Below, piece by piece: positions 24,441 through 32,533 of a stretch of 38,653 nucleotides of DNA. Source of the DNA: an uncultured Clostridia bacterium (lineage in GTDB: Bacteria > Bacillota > Clostridia > TANB77 > CAG-465); contig CALWOE010000005.1 of NCBI GenBank assembly GCA_944383035.1, positions 1 to 38,653 on the forward strand, in the 5' to 3' direction. The first letter of the stretch is position 1; every line of letters begins with the position of its first letter. A program made the translations under genes and the position numbers. The notes beneath the pieces are model-generated. The model saw only the letters and a list, made by a program, of their open reading frames with translations, had not been told where the DNA came from and made no database searches.

Positions 24441-25439
24441 ATGGCTAATTTTGAAAATTATGAAAGAAGAATAAAACAAATCGAAAAAGTTTTAGATAAA
24501 TATGGAATTAAAGATTTAGATGAAGCAAGAAAATTATGTCAAGATAAAGGTTTTGATCCAGTAGTTATGGCAAAAAATGTACAACCAATATCTTTTGATG
24601 ATGCTGGTTGGGCATATACACTTGGTGCAGCAATTGCAATAAAAAAAGGTGAAACTAATGCAAGTGATATAGCAAAAACAATTGGAGAAGGATTACAAGC
24701 ATTTTGTATTCCTGGTTCTGTTGCTGATGATAGAAAAGTTGGTATTGGACATGGTAATTTAGCTTCAATGTTACTTTCAGAAGAAACTAAATGTTTTGCA
24801 TTTCTTGCTGGACATGAAAGTTTTGCAGCAGCTGAAGGTGCTATTGGTATAGCAAAATCAGCAAATAAAGTAAGAAAAAATCCATTAGAAGTTATATTAA
24901 ATGGACTTGGAAAAGATGCGGCTCAAATAATTTCTAGAATAAATGGATTTACATATGTAAAAACTCAATTTGATTATTATACTGGAAAATTAAATATTGT
25001 TGATACAATAAAATATTCTGATTCAGAAAGAGCAAATGTAAGATGTTATGGTGCAGATGATGTAAGAGAAGGTGTAGCAATAATGCATCATGAAAATGTT
25101 GATATATCTATTACAGGAAATTCAACAAATCCAACTAGATTCCAACATCCAGTTGCTGGTACATACAAAAAAGAAAGACTTGCTGAAGGTAAAAAATACT
25201 TCTCAGTTGCTTCTGGTGGTGGTACTGGAAGAACATTACATCCAGATAATATGGCTGCAGGTCCTGCATCTTATGGTATGACTGATACTATGGGAAGAAT
25301 GCATTCAGATGCACAATTTGCTGGTTCTTCATCTGTTCCAGCTCATGTTGAAATGATGGGCTTTATTGGAATGGGTAATAATCCAATGGTTGGTGCTACA
25401 GTAGCAGTTGCAGTTGCTTTAGCAGAAGCAAGCAAATAA
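24441..25439 (+). CDS. GGGtGRT-family protein
   Basis: A 332-residue protein with the name-giving motif ASGGGTGRTLHPDN about three quarters along, plus Gly/Ala-rich segments such as FLAGHESFAAAEGAIGIAKSA and a C-terminal NPMVGATVAVAVALAEA. It belongs to the GGGtGRT family (PF14057), whose biochemical role is not established to my knowledge. The ATG at 24441 follows AAGGAGG; an earlier in-frame ATG at 24408 lies inside the previous gene and is unlikely. Co-transcription with the NifU-like gene suggests an Fe-S or redox-linked role, which is inference from context. Confidence 0.85.
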   Translation: MANFENYERRIKQIEKVLDKYGIKDLDEARKLCQDKGFDPVVMAKNVQPISFDDAGWAYTLGAAIAIKKGETNASDIAKTIGEGLQAFCIPGSVADDRKVGIGHGNLASMLLSEETKCFAFLAGHESFAAAEGAIGIAKSANKVRKNPLEVILNGLGKDAAQIISRINGFTYVKTQFDYYTGKLNIVDTIKYSDSERANVRCYGADDVREGVAIMHHENVDISITGNSTNPTRFQHPVAGTYKKERLAEGKKYFSVASGGGTGRTLHPDNMAAGPASYGMTDTMGRMHSDAQFAGSSSVPAHVEMMGFIGMGNNPMVGATVAVAVALAEASK

Positions 25440-25471
25440 ATTAAAGATAAAATCTTAAATAATATATATTA

Positions 25472-25520
25472 AACAAAACTCAAATTATTAAATTTTAAAT
25501 TTAGTAATTTGAGTTTGTTT
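25472..25520 (+). terminator. Terminator after the GGGtGRT gene
   Basis: The long stem AACAAAACTCAAATTA with TAATTTGAGTTTGTT, with one small interruption, then TTTAT. Confidence 0.8.
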
Positions 25521-25552
25521 TATGAAATTTTTGTGAAAAAAGGTCGAATCTA

Positions 25553-25581
25553 TTGTCATAAATTATACTTTATGGTAATAT
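25553..25581 (+). promoter_or_regulatory. marR-ABC operon promoter with candidate operator
   Basis: TTGTCA (25553-25558), a 17-nt spacer, TAATAT (25576-25581). The spacer is almost filled by the perfect inverted repeat CATAAA-TTATAC-TTTATG (25557-25574), of the size bound by MarR dimers. This suggests autorepression. Confidence 0.6.
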
Positions 25582-25622
25582 ATTTAAAGTAAATATAATT
25601 TAATTTAAATGAAAGGCGTTAT

Positions 25623-26066
25623 ATGAAAAAAGATAATGGTAAACAACTATATTTTGCAATAAATAACCTTGGAAATAATTTTAATAAAATACTAGATATA
25701 TTAGCAAAAGAAGCAAACTTAACAAAGGTTCAAGTAACTATTCTTATGCAAGTATATAAGAATAATCCTTGTATGATAAATACAGTTGCAGAAGACTTAG
25801 GCTTAAATCAAGGAAATACATCTAGTATATGTAAAAAATTAGAGACATTGGGATATATTGAAAAAGAAAGAAATAAAAATGATGAAAGAATAGTTAATTT
25901 AAAGTTAACCGAATATGGAAATGAAAAGATTAAAATAATAGAAGAGAAATTAAAGTCTTTATATGGATATTTTAATGAATTTGAAGATATAAAAATTGAA
26001 TCTATTATTGATGGATTAAATATTTTTAATGAAGTATTAAATTATATTGTAAATAAGGAGAGGTAA
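25623..26066 (+). CDS. MarR-family transcriptional regulator
   Basis: A 147-residue winged-helix protein. The DNA-binding core is residues 30-100: INTVAEDLGLNQGNTSSICK as the recognition helix-turn-helix, and RNKNDERIVNLKLTEYG as the wing with the typical D.R signature. Flanking helices provide dimerisation. The stop codon is one nucleotide before the ABC transporter start, so the two are translationally coupled. It most likely represses its own operon and responds to a small molecule exported by that transporter. The ATG follows AAAGGCG. Confidence 0.88.
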   Translation: MKKDNGKQLYFAINNLGNNFNKILDILAKEANLTKVQVTILMQVYKNNPCMINTVAEDLGLNQGNTSSICKKLETLGYIEKERNKNDERIVNLKLTEYGNEKIKIIEEKLKSLYGYFNEFEDIKIESIIDGLNIFNEVLNYIVNKER

Positions 26067-26067
26067 C

Positions 26068-28641
26068 ATGTTAAAACTTAAAAATATTACAAAAGATTAT
26101 TTAAGTGGAGATTTAAAAGTATCAGCATTAAAAGGCATAGATTTGGAATTTAGAGAAAACGAATTTGTATCTATACTTGGACCGAGTGGTTGTGGAAAAA
26201 CAACACTTTTAAATATAATTGGAGGTCTTGATAGATATACAACAGGTGATTTAATAATAAATGGTAAATCTACAAAAGAGTTTAAAGATAGAGATTGGGA
26301 TGCGTATAGAAATTATTCTGTAGGCTTTGTTTTTCAAAATTATAATTTGATATCTCATCAAACTATATTATCAAATGTTGAACTCGCATTAACATTATCT
26401 GGTGTATCAAAAGATGAAAGAAGAAAAAGAGCAATAAAAGCTTTAAAAGATGTTGTATTAGAAGAACAAATAAATAAAAAACCAAATCAACTATCTGGTG
26501 GACAAATGCAAAGGGTTGCTATAGCAAGAGCTCTTGTAAATGATCCAGATATAATACTTGCAGATGAACCAACTGGTGCTCTAGATACTAAAACAAGTGT
26601 ACAAATAATGGATATTTTAAAGAAAATATCAAAAAATAAATTAATTGTTATGGTAACACATAATCCAGAGTTAGCTGAAAAATATTCATCAAGAGTTATA
26701 CGTATTTTAGATGGAAAAATAACAGATGATACAAATCCATATCATTCAGATGAAAGTAAAAAAGAAAAAAAATCTAAAATTGGAAAAACTTCTATGAAAT
26801 TTTTTACAGCAGTATCACTTAGTTTGAATAATTTAATGACTAAAAAAGGAAGAACCTTTTTAACTGCTTTTGCTGGAAGTATTGGTATAATAGGCATAGC
26901 ACTTATTTTGTCACTTTCAAATGGAATGCAAGAATATATAAACAGGCTTGAAGAAGATACATTATCTTCTTACCCTATAACAATAGAAAAATCATCTCTT
27001 GATTTATCAAGTATGATGAGTGCTATAACTCCAAGTGAAGAAGAAACACAAAAAGAAGAAAATAAAATATATTCAAGAGATATGATAAATGACATTTTTT
27101 CAATGATGTCAGCGCAAATAGAACAAAATGATTTAAAATCTTTTAAAAATTATCTAGAAAATGAAGAAAACGATATAGTTAAAAATAGTAATGCAATTCA
27201 ATATGGTTATGATTTAAATATAAATTTATACAGCACAGATACATCAAATGGAGTTGTAAAAGTAAATCCATCTCAAGTTTTAACCAAACTTGGTTTTGGT
27301 GAAATGGAAGAGGCAAATAGTAATTCTCCAGTTTCAATGTTTACTTCAACAGATGTTTTTGAAGAACTACTTGATAATGATGAATTACTTGATTATCAAT
27401 TTGATATTTTAGCAGGAAAAATGCCAACAGCATATAACGAGTTATTACTTATAGTAGACGAGAATAATGAAATAAGTGATTATACTCTTTATGCACTAGG
27501 ATTAAAAGATCAAAATGAGCTTGAAGAAAAATTCAAAAAAATTCAAAATGGTGAAACCATAGAAAAAGAAGAAAAGTCTTCATATACATATGACGATTTA
27601 TTAAATTTGAAATTTAAATTAGTACTAAATACTGATTTTTATGAAAAACAAAATAATGTATATGTAGATAGATCAGATGATGAAGAATACATGAAAAATG
27701 TTGTAAATAATGCAGAGGAAATCAAAATAGTTGGTATAGCAAAATATAGTGAGGAAAGTGTAAGTTCTGTAAGTTATGGAATGGTAGGATATACTAAAGA
27801 ATTAAAAGAATATGTTATAAATAAAATAAATTCACAAGAAATAGTAATGAAACAAAAAGAAAATCCTAATATAAATGTATTTACAGGAACAGAGTTTACT
27901 CCTTCTAATACTTCATTTAGTTATGCAAATTTAACAAATGAACAAAAAGCATATCTTGCTGGATTGTCACAAGAAGAACTTGCTAAAGTTATGGAAACAT
28001 ATACAAAAAATGCAAACGCTACTTATGATTCAAATTTAGAAACATTAGGTGTTGTTGATTTAGATAGTCCAAGTTCAATTAGTATATACCCAAAAGATTT
28101 TGATTCAAAAGAAATTATTTCATCAGGAATTGATAAATATAATGATATACAAAGAGAAAATCAAAAAGAAGAAAATGTTATTACATATAATGATTTAGTT
28201 GGAGTAATGATGAATTCTGTTTCATCAATTATAAATATTATAAGTTATGTATTAATTGCATTTGTATCAATTTCACTTGTTGTATCATCAATAATGATAG
28301 GAATAATTACATATATTTCTGTTTTAGAAAGAACAAAAGAAATTGGTATTTTAAGAAGTATCGGTGCATCTAAAAAAGATATTTCAAGAGTATTTAATGC
28401 AGAAACTTTAATTGTGGGATTAATTGCAGGATTACTTGGTATAGCAGTTACATTACTTTTAAATATTCCAATAAGTATAATTATTAAAAATCTTGTTGGA
28501 ATTTCAAATATATCTGTTTTACCACCAGTAGGAGGAGTAATACTTGTTATAATTAGTGTAGTACTTACTGTTATAGCAGGTCTTATCCCAGCAAAAATGG
28601 CAAGTAGAAAAGATCCTGTTGAAGCTTTAAGAGTAGATTAA
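26068..28641 (+). CDS. ABC transporter, fused ATPase and FtsX-like permease (MacB type)
   Basis: An 857-residue fusion. Residues 1-225 are an ABC ATPase of the LolD/MacB subfamily: Walker A GPSGCGKTT (38-46), signature LSGGQMQRVAIARAL near 142 and Walker B ILADEPTGALD near 163. A first membrane helix (about 264-285) is followed by a large extracytoplasmic domain (about 290-705) and three C-terminal helices (about 715-850), with LERTKEIGILRSIGASKKDI, the FtsX-family loop, between them. Such proteins power export or removal of peptides, antibiotics or lipoproteins by mechanotransmission rather than classical transport. Control by the upstream MarR protein suggests a drug or antimicrobial-peptide resistance role (inference). 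Confidence 0.92.
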   Translation: MLKLKNITKDYLSGDLKVSALKGIDLEFRENEFVSILGPSGCGKTTLLNIIGGLDRYTTGDLIINGKSTKEFKDRDWDAYRNYSVGFVFQNYNLISHQTILSNVELALTLSGVSKDERRKRAIKALKDVVLEEQINKKPNQLSGGQMQRVAIARALVNDPDIILADEPTGALDTKTSVQIMDILKKISKNKLIVMVTHNPELAEKYSSRVIRILDGKITDDTNPYHSDESKKEKKSKIGKTSMKFFTAVSLSLNNLMTKKGRTFLTAFAGSIGIIGIALILSLSNGMQEYINRLEEDTLSSYPITIEKSSLDLSSMMSAITPSEEETQKEENKIYSRDMINDIFSMMSAQIEQNDLKSFKNYLENEENDIVKNSNAIQYGYDLNINLYSTDTSNGVVKVNPSQVLTKLGFGEMEEANSNSPVSMFTSTDVFEELLDNDELLDYQFDILAGKMPTAYNELLLIVDENNEISDYTLYALGLKDQNELEEKFKKIQNGETIEKEEKSSYTYDDLLNLKFKLVLNTDFYEKQNNVYVDRSDDEEYMKNVVNNAEEIKIVGIAKYSEESVSSVSYGMVGYTKELKEYVINKINSQEIVMKQKENPNINVFTGTEFTPSNTSFSYANLTNEQKAYLAGLSQEELAKVMETYTKNANATYDSNLETLGVVDLDSPSSISIYPKDFDSKEIISSGIDKYNDIQRENQKEENVITYNDLVGVMMNSVSSIINIISYVLIAFVSISLVVSSIMIGIITYISVLERTKEIGILRSIGASKKDISRVFNAETLIVGLIAGLLGIAVTLLLNIPISIIIKNLVGISNISVLPPVGGVILVIISVVLTVIAGLIPAKMASRKDPVEALRVD

Positions 28642-28667
28642 TATATTACTATATAAAATATATTTTT

Positions 28668-28707
28668 AATACATTAGGTAAATATATTACTTAATGTATT
28701 TTTTTAT
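28668..28707 (+). terminator. Terminator of the marR-ABC operon
   Basis: AATACATTA-G-GTAA with TTAC-T-TAATGTATT around ATATA, then a run of T. Confidence 0.85.
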
Positions 28708-28714
28708 TTAAAAA

Positions 28715-28744
28715 TTGACATAATTACTGTATATAATGTATAAT
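28715..28744 (+). promoter_or_regulatory. fhs promoter
   Basis: Perfect TTGACA (28715-28720), an 18-nt spacer, perfect TATAAT (28739-28744). Confidence 0.75.
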
Positions 28745-28774
28745 ATAGATATAAATATTTAGGGAGTGATTAGT

Positions 28775-30376
28775 GTGGAAAAAATAACAAAAATTGCACA
28801 AAAATTAGGTATAGATGAAGATTACTTAGATTTATATGGAAAATATAAAGCCAAAATTGATTATAAATATTTTGATGATAAATTAAAAAATAATAAAGAT
28901 GGTAAATTAGTTTTAGTAACTGCTGTAAATCCAACACCACTTGGTGAAGGAAAAACAACTCAATCAATAGCTCTTTCTATGGGCTTAAATAAACTTGGGA
29001 AAAAAAGTATAGTAGCACTTCGTGAACCATCTTTAGGCCCTGTATTTGGAATAAAAGGTGGTGCAATTGGTGGTGGTAAAGTTACAGTTGAACCAGGAGA
29101 AGATATAAATTTGCATTTTACAGGAGATTTTCACGCTATAACTTCTGCAAATAATCTTTTATGTGCTGTTTTAGAAAATCATATTTATCAAGGAAATAGT
29201 TTAAATATTGATGTAAATAATATATGTATAAAAAGAGTTATGGATATGAATGATAGAGCTTTAAGAAGTGTAATAGTAGGTGTAAATGGAAAAACGAATG
29301 GAGTTGAATATAAAACTGGATTTGATATTACCGTTGCATCAGAAATTATGGCTATATGTTGTTTAGCAAATAATAAAGATGAATTAAAAGAAATGCTTTC
29401 AAATATAACAGTTGCATATACTTTGGATAAAAAACCCGTTTATGCAAAAGATTTAAAAGTAGTAAATGCAATGATGGCTCTTTTAAAAGATGTATTATCA
29501 CCAAATTTGGTTCAAACAAGCGAAAATACACCAGCCATAATACATTTAGGACCATTTGCAAATATAGCTCATGGATGTAATAGTATAATTGCAACTAAAA
29601 TGGCTCTTAAACTATCTGATATAGTTGTAACAGAAGCTGGTTTTGGGGCAGATCTTGGAGCTGAAAAATTTTTTGATATAAAATGTAGAAAAGCAAATTT
29701 AAAACCAGATTTAGTAGTTCTTGTTGTTACAACAAAGGCTATTAAATATAATGGTGGAGTAAAAATAGAAGATATTTCAAACAAAAATATAGATGCTTTA
29801 AAATCTGGTATTGCAAATTTAGGAAAACACATAGAAAATATAAAAAAATTTGGTATGGATTTAGTTGTATGTATAAATAAATATGAAAATGATTTTGATG
29901 AAGAAATAGAATATATAGAAAAATATTTAAATGATAAAAATGTAAAATCAAATGTATCTACAGCATATATGGATGGTAGTGATGGAATACTTGATTTATC
30001 AAAAACAGTTATAGAAAAATTAAAAGAAAATAATTCAAATTTTAAATATATTTATGATGTAAATGAGACAATTAAAGAAAAAATGTATGATATTGCAACT
30101 AAAATATATGGAGCAAGTGATGTAATATATAAAGATAAAGCAATAGAAAAAATAAAAGAAATAGAAAATTTAAAAATGGATAAATTACCAATATGTGTTG
30201 CAAAGACACCTATGTCACTTTCTGATGATAAAAATCTACTTGGATGTCCTAAAGATTTTAATATTACGATAAAAGATGTAAGGTTATATTCAGGAGCAGG
30301 GTTTATAGTTCTATATGCCGGTAATATACTTACAATGCCTGGTCTTGGTAAAAAGTCAAAATATGAAGAATTTTAA
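28775..30376 (+). CDS. fhs: Formate-tetrahydrofolate ligase
   Basis: Fhs joins formate to tetrahydrofolate with ATP, feeding one-carbon units to purine synthesis and, in acetogens, to the methyl branch of the Wood-Ljungdahl pathway. The 533-residue product has the ATP-binding TPLGEGKTTQ near 54-63, REPSLGPVFGIKGGA near 89-103, DMNDRALR near 157 and the C-terminal SGAGFIVLYAG and LTMPGLG. It is slightly shorter than the usual 555. The GTG at 28775 is chosen because AGGGAG lies 8 nt upstream; a GTG at 28766 overlaps that site. It is monocistronic, with no acetogenesis genes adjacent. Confidence 0.95.
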   Translation: MEKITKIAQKLGIDEDYLDLYGKYKAKIDYKYFDDKLKNNKDGKLVLVTAVNPTPLGEGKTTQSIALSMGLNKLGKKSIVALREPSLGPVFGIKGGAIGGGKVTVEPGEDINLHFTGDFHAITSANNLLCAVLENHIYQGNSLNIDVNNICIKRVMDMNDRALRSVIVGVNGKTNGVEYKTGFDITVASEIMAICCLANNKDELKEMLSNITVAYTLDKKPVYAKDLKVVNAMMALLKDVLSPNLVQTSENTPAIIHLGPFANIAHGCNSIIATKMALKLSDIVVTEAGFGADLGAEKFFDIKCRKANLKPDLVVLVVTTKAIKYNGGVKIEDISNKNIDALKSGIANLGKHIENIKKFGMDLVVCINKYENDFDEEIEYIEKYLNDKNVKSNVSTAYMDGSDGILDLSKTVIEKLKENNSNFKYIYDVNETIKEKMYDIATKIYGASDVIYKDKAIEKIKEIENLKMDKLPICVAKTPMSLSDDKNLLGCPKDFNITIKDVRLYSGAGFIVLYAGNILTMPGLGKKSKYEEF

Positions 30377-30386
30377 ATAAATTAAC

Positions 30387-30415
30387 TTTACAATTTTTTG
30401 AATTTAGTATATTAT
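30387..30415 (+). promoter_or_regulatory. Promoter of the gene upstream of the CRISPR array
   Basis: TTTACA (30387-30392), a 17-nt spacer, TATTAT (30410-30415). Confidence 0.6.
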
Positions 30416-30451
30416 TATATATATTAATATATGATATTGGAGGAGAAAACA

Positions 30452-31999
30452 ATGCAATTTGATTTAATAATGCAAAAAAATAATGAAAATACTTTCTTAG
30501 ATAATTTGGTTAAATGTTTCAGGGAAAAACCAAGTAAAGTATATATGTTATATGGAGATTTAAAAGAAAGTGGCTTTAGATTAATAGAAGAAGAATTAAT
30601 AGATACTAAAATTAAACTATTTGTTGCGATGGGGATTGATAAAAAAAATACAACAAAAACACTTTTAGATAGTATTTTAGAGTATAGTGATGATGTATAT
30701 GTATATTCAAATAATGGAGAAATTGAATTTAATTCAAATATAACTGTGTTTGAATATTCTAAATATGCATATATGTTTTTTAATGATGCTAAAATTACAG
30801 AAGATGGAATAAAAAATAATTTATCTATATATTTAAGATTAAAATTTGATTTTAACGATAAAGACCAAAAGGATGATTATAAAAAGAAATTAAAAGAGAT
30901 TTTAAAAAATATTCAAGAATTAGATCAGTTTATTAAACTTGATAAAAATGTTGTAGAAAAATTAGTAAATGATAAGGAAATTTTCTCAACTAGACAATAT
31001 AATCATAATGTAATGAGTATATCTGAACTTCTAGGAAAAAGTAAACAACCTAGTGAAGAAAAAGAAGATCTTAAAAAAGATGATGATATAGTAGGAGATG
31101 TAGCTATTCCAAAAATAGATTTATCTGATATTTCTTTAGATATAGATATGACTGATGCTAAAGATACAGAAGATAAAAATCAAAAAGATGAAATAATAAA
31201 TAAAGAAGAAAAAAATACAGAAAATGTGAAAAACAAAAAAGAAAATGAAGATATTGAAATTGAAAAAATAGAAGATAAAGACATAGATTTAACAGATCTT
31301 GATGATTTTAAATTATTTCAAGAAGAATTAAATATAAAAGATGAAGAAGATACAAAAAAACAAAATTTAAATGAAGAAAATACACAAGATGATGATTTAG
31401 ACTTAAACGAAACTTTTGATATAAATGATATGTTATTTTCTGAAGCAGATGTCGAATTAAATGTAGATAAAAAAGAGCAAAATAACAAAGCTAAAGATAA
31501 TATTTTAGATGAAGATAAAGATGAAGTTTTATCTGTAAAAAAAGTAAATTTTAATAATGTAACAAATTATATATATGAACTTCCAAATAAGCCATCAAAA
31601 GGTCAAGATATAAATAATTTAAAAATTCCAAATTATATAAAAACAATGATACCAGCCTTTTTTGAAATAACAGAAAAAGGAAGAAATATTGAAATAGACG
31701 GAAATATGTATAAAATAAGACATGTAAATGTAGAAATTGTAGATGTAAAAAATGATACTAAGTATGTAGATAGAGATGCTAAAATAATGCAAAAACAAGG
31801 TCAATCTTATTTATATTTTTCTATAGATATGTTAAAAAATATTGATTATAAAGAAAAAGATATTGCAAGAATTATAAAATTATCTTCTGATGTATATCAT
31901 ATTGAAATAATTTCACAAGATATGCAAGAATATAATATCTGGGAAAAGCTTTGTAATCAAAAATTTAAAGCATCTACAAGAAAATATGGTATGATGTAA
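30452..31999 (+). CDS. Unrecognised protein, possibly degenerate PLD-like, adjacent to the CRISPR array
   Basis: A 515-residue protein in three parts. Residues 1-165 form an alpha/beta domain (SKVYMLYGDLKESGFRLIEE, TKIKLFVAMGID, DVYVYSNNG, AYMFFNDAKITEDGIKNNLS) whose strand order recalls the phospholipase-D-like domain of NgoFVII-type nucleases, but no HxK..D motif is present. Residues about 200-360 are an acidic, Lys/Asp/Glu-rich disordered linker. Residues about 385-515 form a second folded domain starting with IPNYIKTMIPAFF. The ATG at 30452 follows TTGGAGGAG; an upstream ATG at 30431 overlaps that site. It is not a known Cas protein. Its stop is 95 nt from the first CRISPR repeat, but the CRISPR link is positional only. 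Confidence 0.6.
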   Translation: MQFDLIMQKNNENTFLDNLVKCFREKPSKVYMLYGDLKESGFRLIEEELIDTKIKLFVAMGIDKKNTTKTLLDSILEYSDDVYVYSNNGEIEFNSNITVFEYSKYAYMFFNDAKITEDGIKNNLSIYLRLKFDFNDKDQKDDYKKKLKEILKNIQELDQFIKLDKNVVEKLVNDKEIFSTRQYNHNVMSISELLGKSKQPSEEKEDLKKDDDIVGDVAIPKIDLSDISLDIDMTDAKDTEDKNQKDEIINKEEKNTENVKNKKENEDIEIEKIEDKDIDLTDLDDFKLFQEELNIKDEEDTKKQNLNEENTQDDDLDLNETFDINDMLFSEADVELNVDKKEQNNKAKDNILDEDKDEVLSVKKVNFNNVTNYIYELPNKPSKGQDINNLKIPNYIKTMIPAFFEITEKGRNIEIDGNMYKIRHVNVEIVDVKNDTKYVDRDAKIMQKQGQSYLYFSIDMLKNIDYKEKDIARIIKLSSDVYHIEIISQDMQEYNIWEKLCNQKFKASTRKYGMM

Positions 32000-32094
32000 T
32001 AATAACTGTAAATATATTTTATTTATTTTAAAAATTTTACTATCTAAAATACATAACAGAGTCATTAACTGTAAAATCTAAACTTTTATTTGAG
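32000..32094 (+). promoter_or_regulatory. CRISPR leader with ATTTGAG anchoring motif and anti-repeat segment
   Basis: The 95 nt between the previous stop and repeat 1 end in a perfect ATTTGAG (32088-32094), the leader-anchoring sequence known to position spacer integration in type II-A systems. At 32037-32051 the leader is complementary over 15 consecutive bases to repeat positions 16-30. The match can be extended with small bulges to TTTTA on one side and CATA on the other, and a TAAAAT at 32072-32077 could pair with the GTTTTA start of the repeat. Only weak promoter matches are visible. Confidence 0.7.
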
Positions 32095-32395
32095 GTTTTA
32101 GAAGTATGTTATTTTAGATAGTAATAAAACAAAAGGTGAAATGTTTGGACTTATCGTAAAGTTTTAGAAGTATGTTATTTTAGATAGTAATAAAACCGCG
32201 TCATAAATTATTTCTCTAATTAACAAGTTTTAGAAGTATGTTATTTTAGATAGTAATAAAACGATGAAATATCTATGTATGCATTTATGAGGGTTTTAGA
32301 AGTATGTTATTTTAGATAGTAATAAAACAACGAGCAATTAACTGGTGCGTTTGTTTCATGTTTTAGAAGTATGTTATTTTAAATAGTAGTAAAAT
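32095..32395 (+). CRISPR. CRISPR array, 5 repeats and 4 spacers, type II-A-like repeat
   Basis: Four identical 36-nt repeats (32095-32130, 32161-32196, 32227-32262, 32293-32328) and a degenerate fifth (32360-32395, three changes near its 3' end). The repeat begins GTTTTAGAAGTATGTTATTT and ends in ATAAAAC, the class of type II-A repeats beginning GTTTTAGA. Spacers are 30, 30, 30 and 31 nt (32131-32160, 32197-32226, 32263-32292, 32329-32359). The degenerate terminal repeat and the ATTTGAG before repeat 1 put the leader on the left and transcription on the + strand. No cas1, cas2, csn2 or cas9 lies in the window, so the effector, if any, is elsewhere. I see no spacer match within the window. Confidence 0.97.
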
Positions 32396-32430
32396 TGTTA
32401 TATATAATTTAATTTGTATATAATATTTAA

Positions 32431-32459
32431 AAAAATCAGCTTTATTGCTGATTTTTTTG
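32431..32459 (+). terminator. Terminator downstream of the CRISPR array
   Basis: AAAAATCAGC pairs with GCTGATTTTT around TTTATT, followed by more T. It would end the pre-crRNA transcript 36 nt after the last repeat and insulate smc. Confidence 0.9.
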
Positions 32460-32478
32460 TATCTAATATTCTAAAAAC

Positions 32479-32507
32479 TTGAAAAAATCGACATTATATA
32501 ATATAAT
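32479..32507 (+). promoter_or_regulatory. smc promoter
   Basis: TTGAAA (32479-32484), a 17-nt spacer, TATAAT (32502-32507). Confidence 0.7.
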
Positions 32508-32533
32508 TTATTTGTAGTTTTAAGGGGAATAAT

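Noticed and set aside
32000..32094. A complete tracrRNA gene in the CRISPR leader
   Set aside because: There is an anti-repeat, but no nexus, no terminal hairpins and no terminator before repeat 1, so only an anti-repeat-like segment can be claimed.
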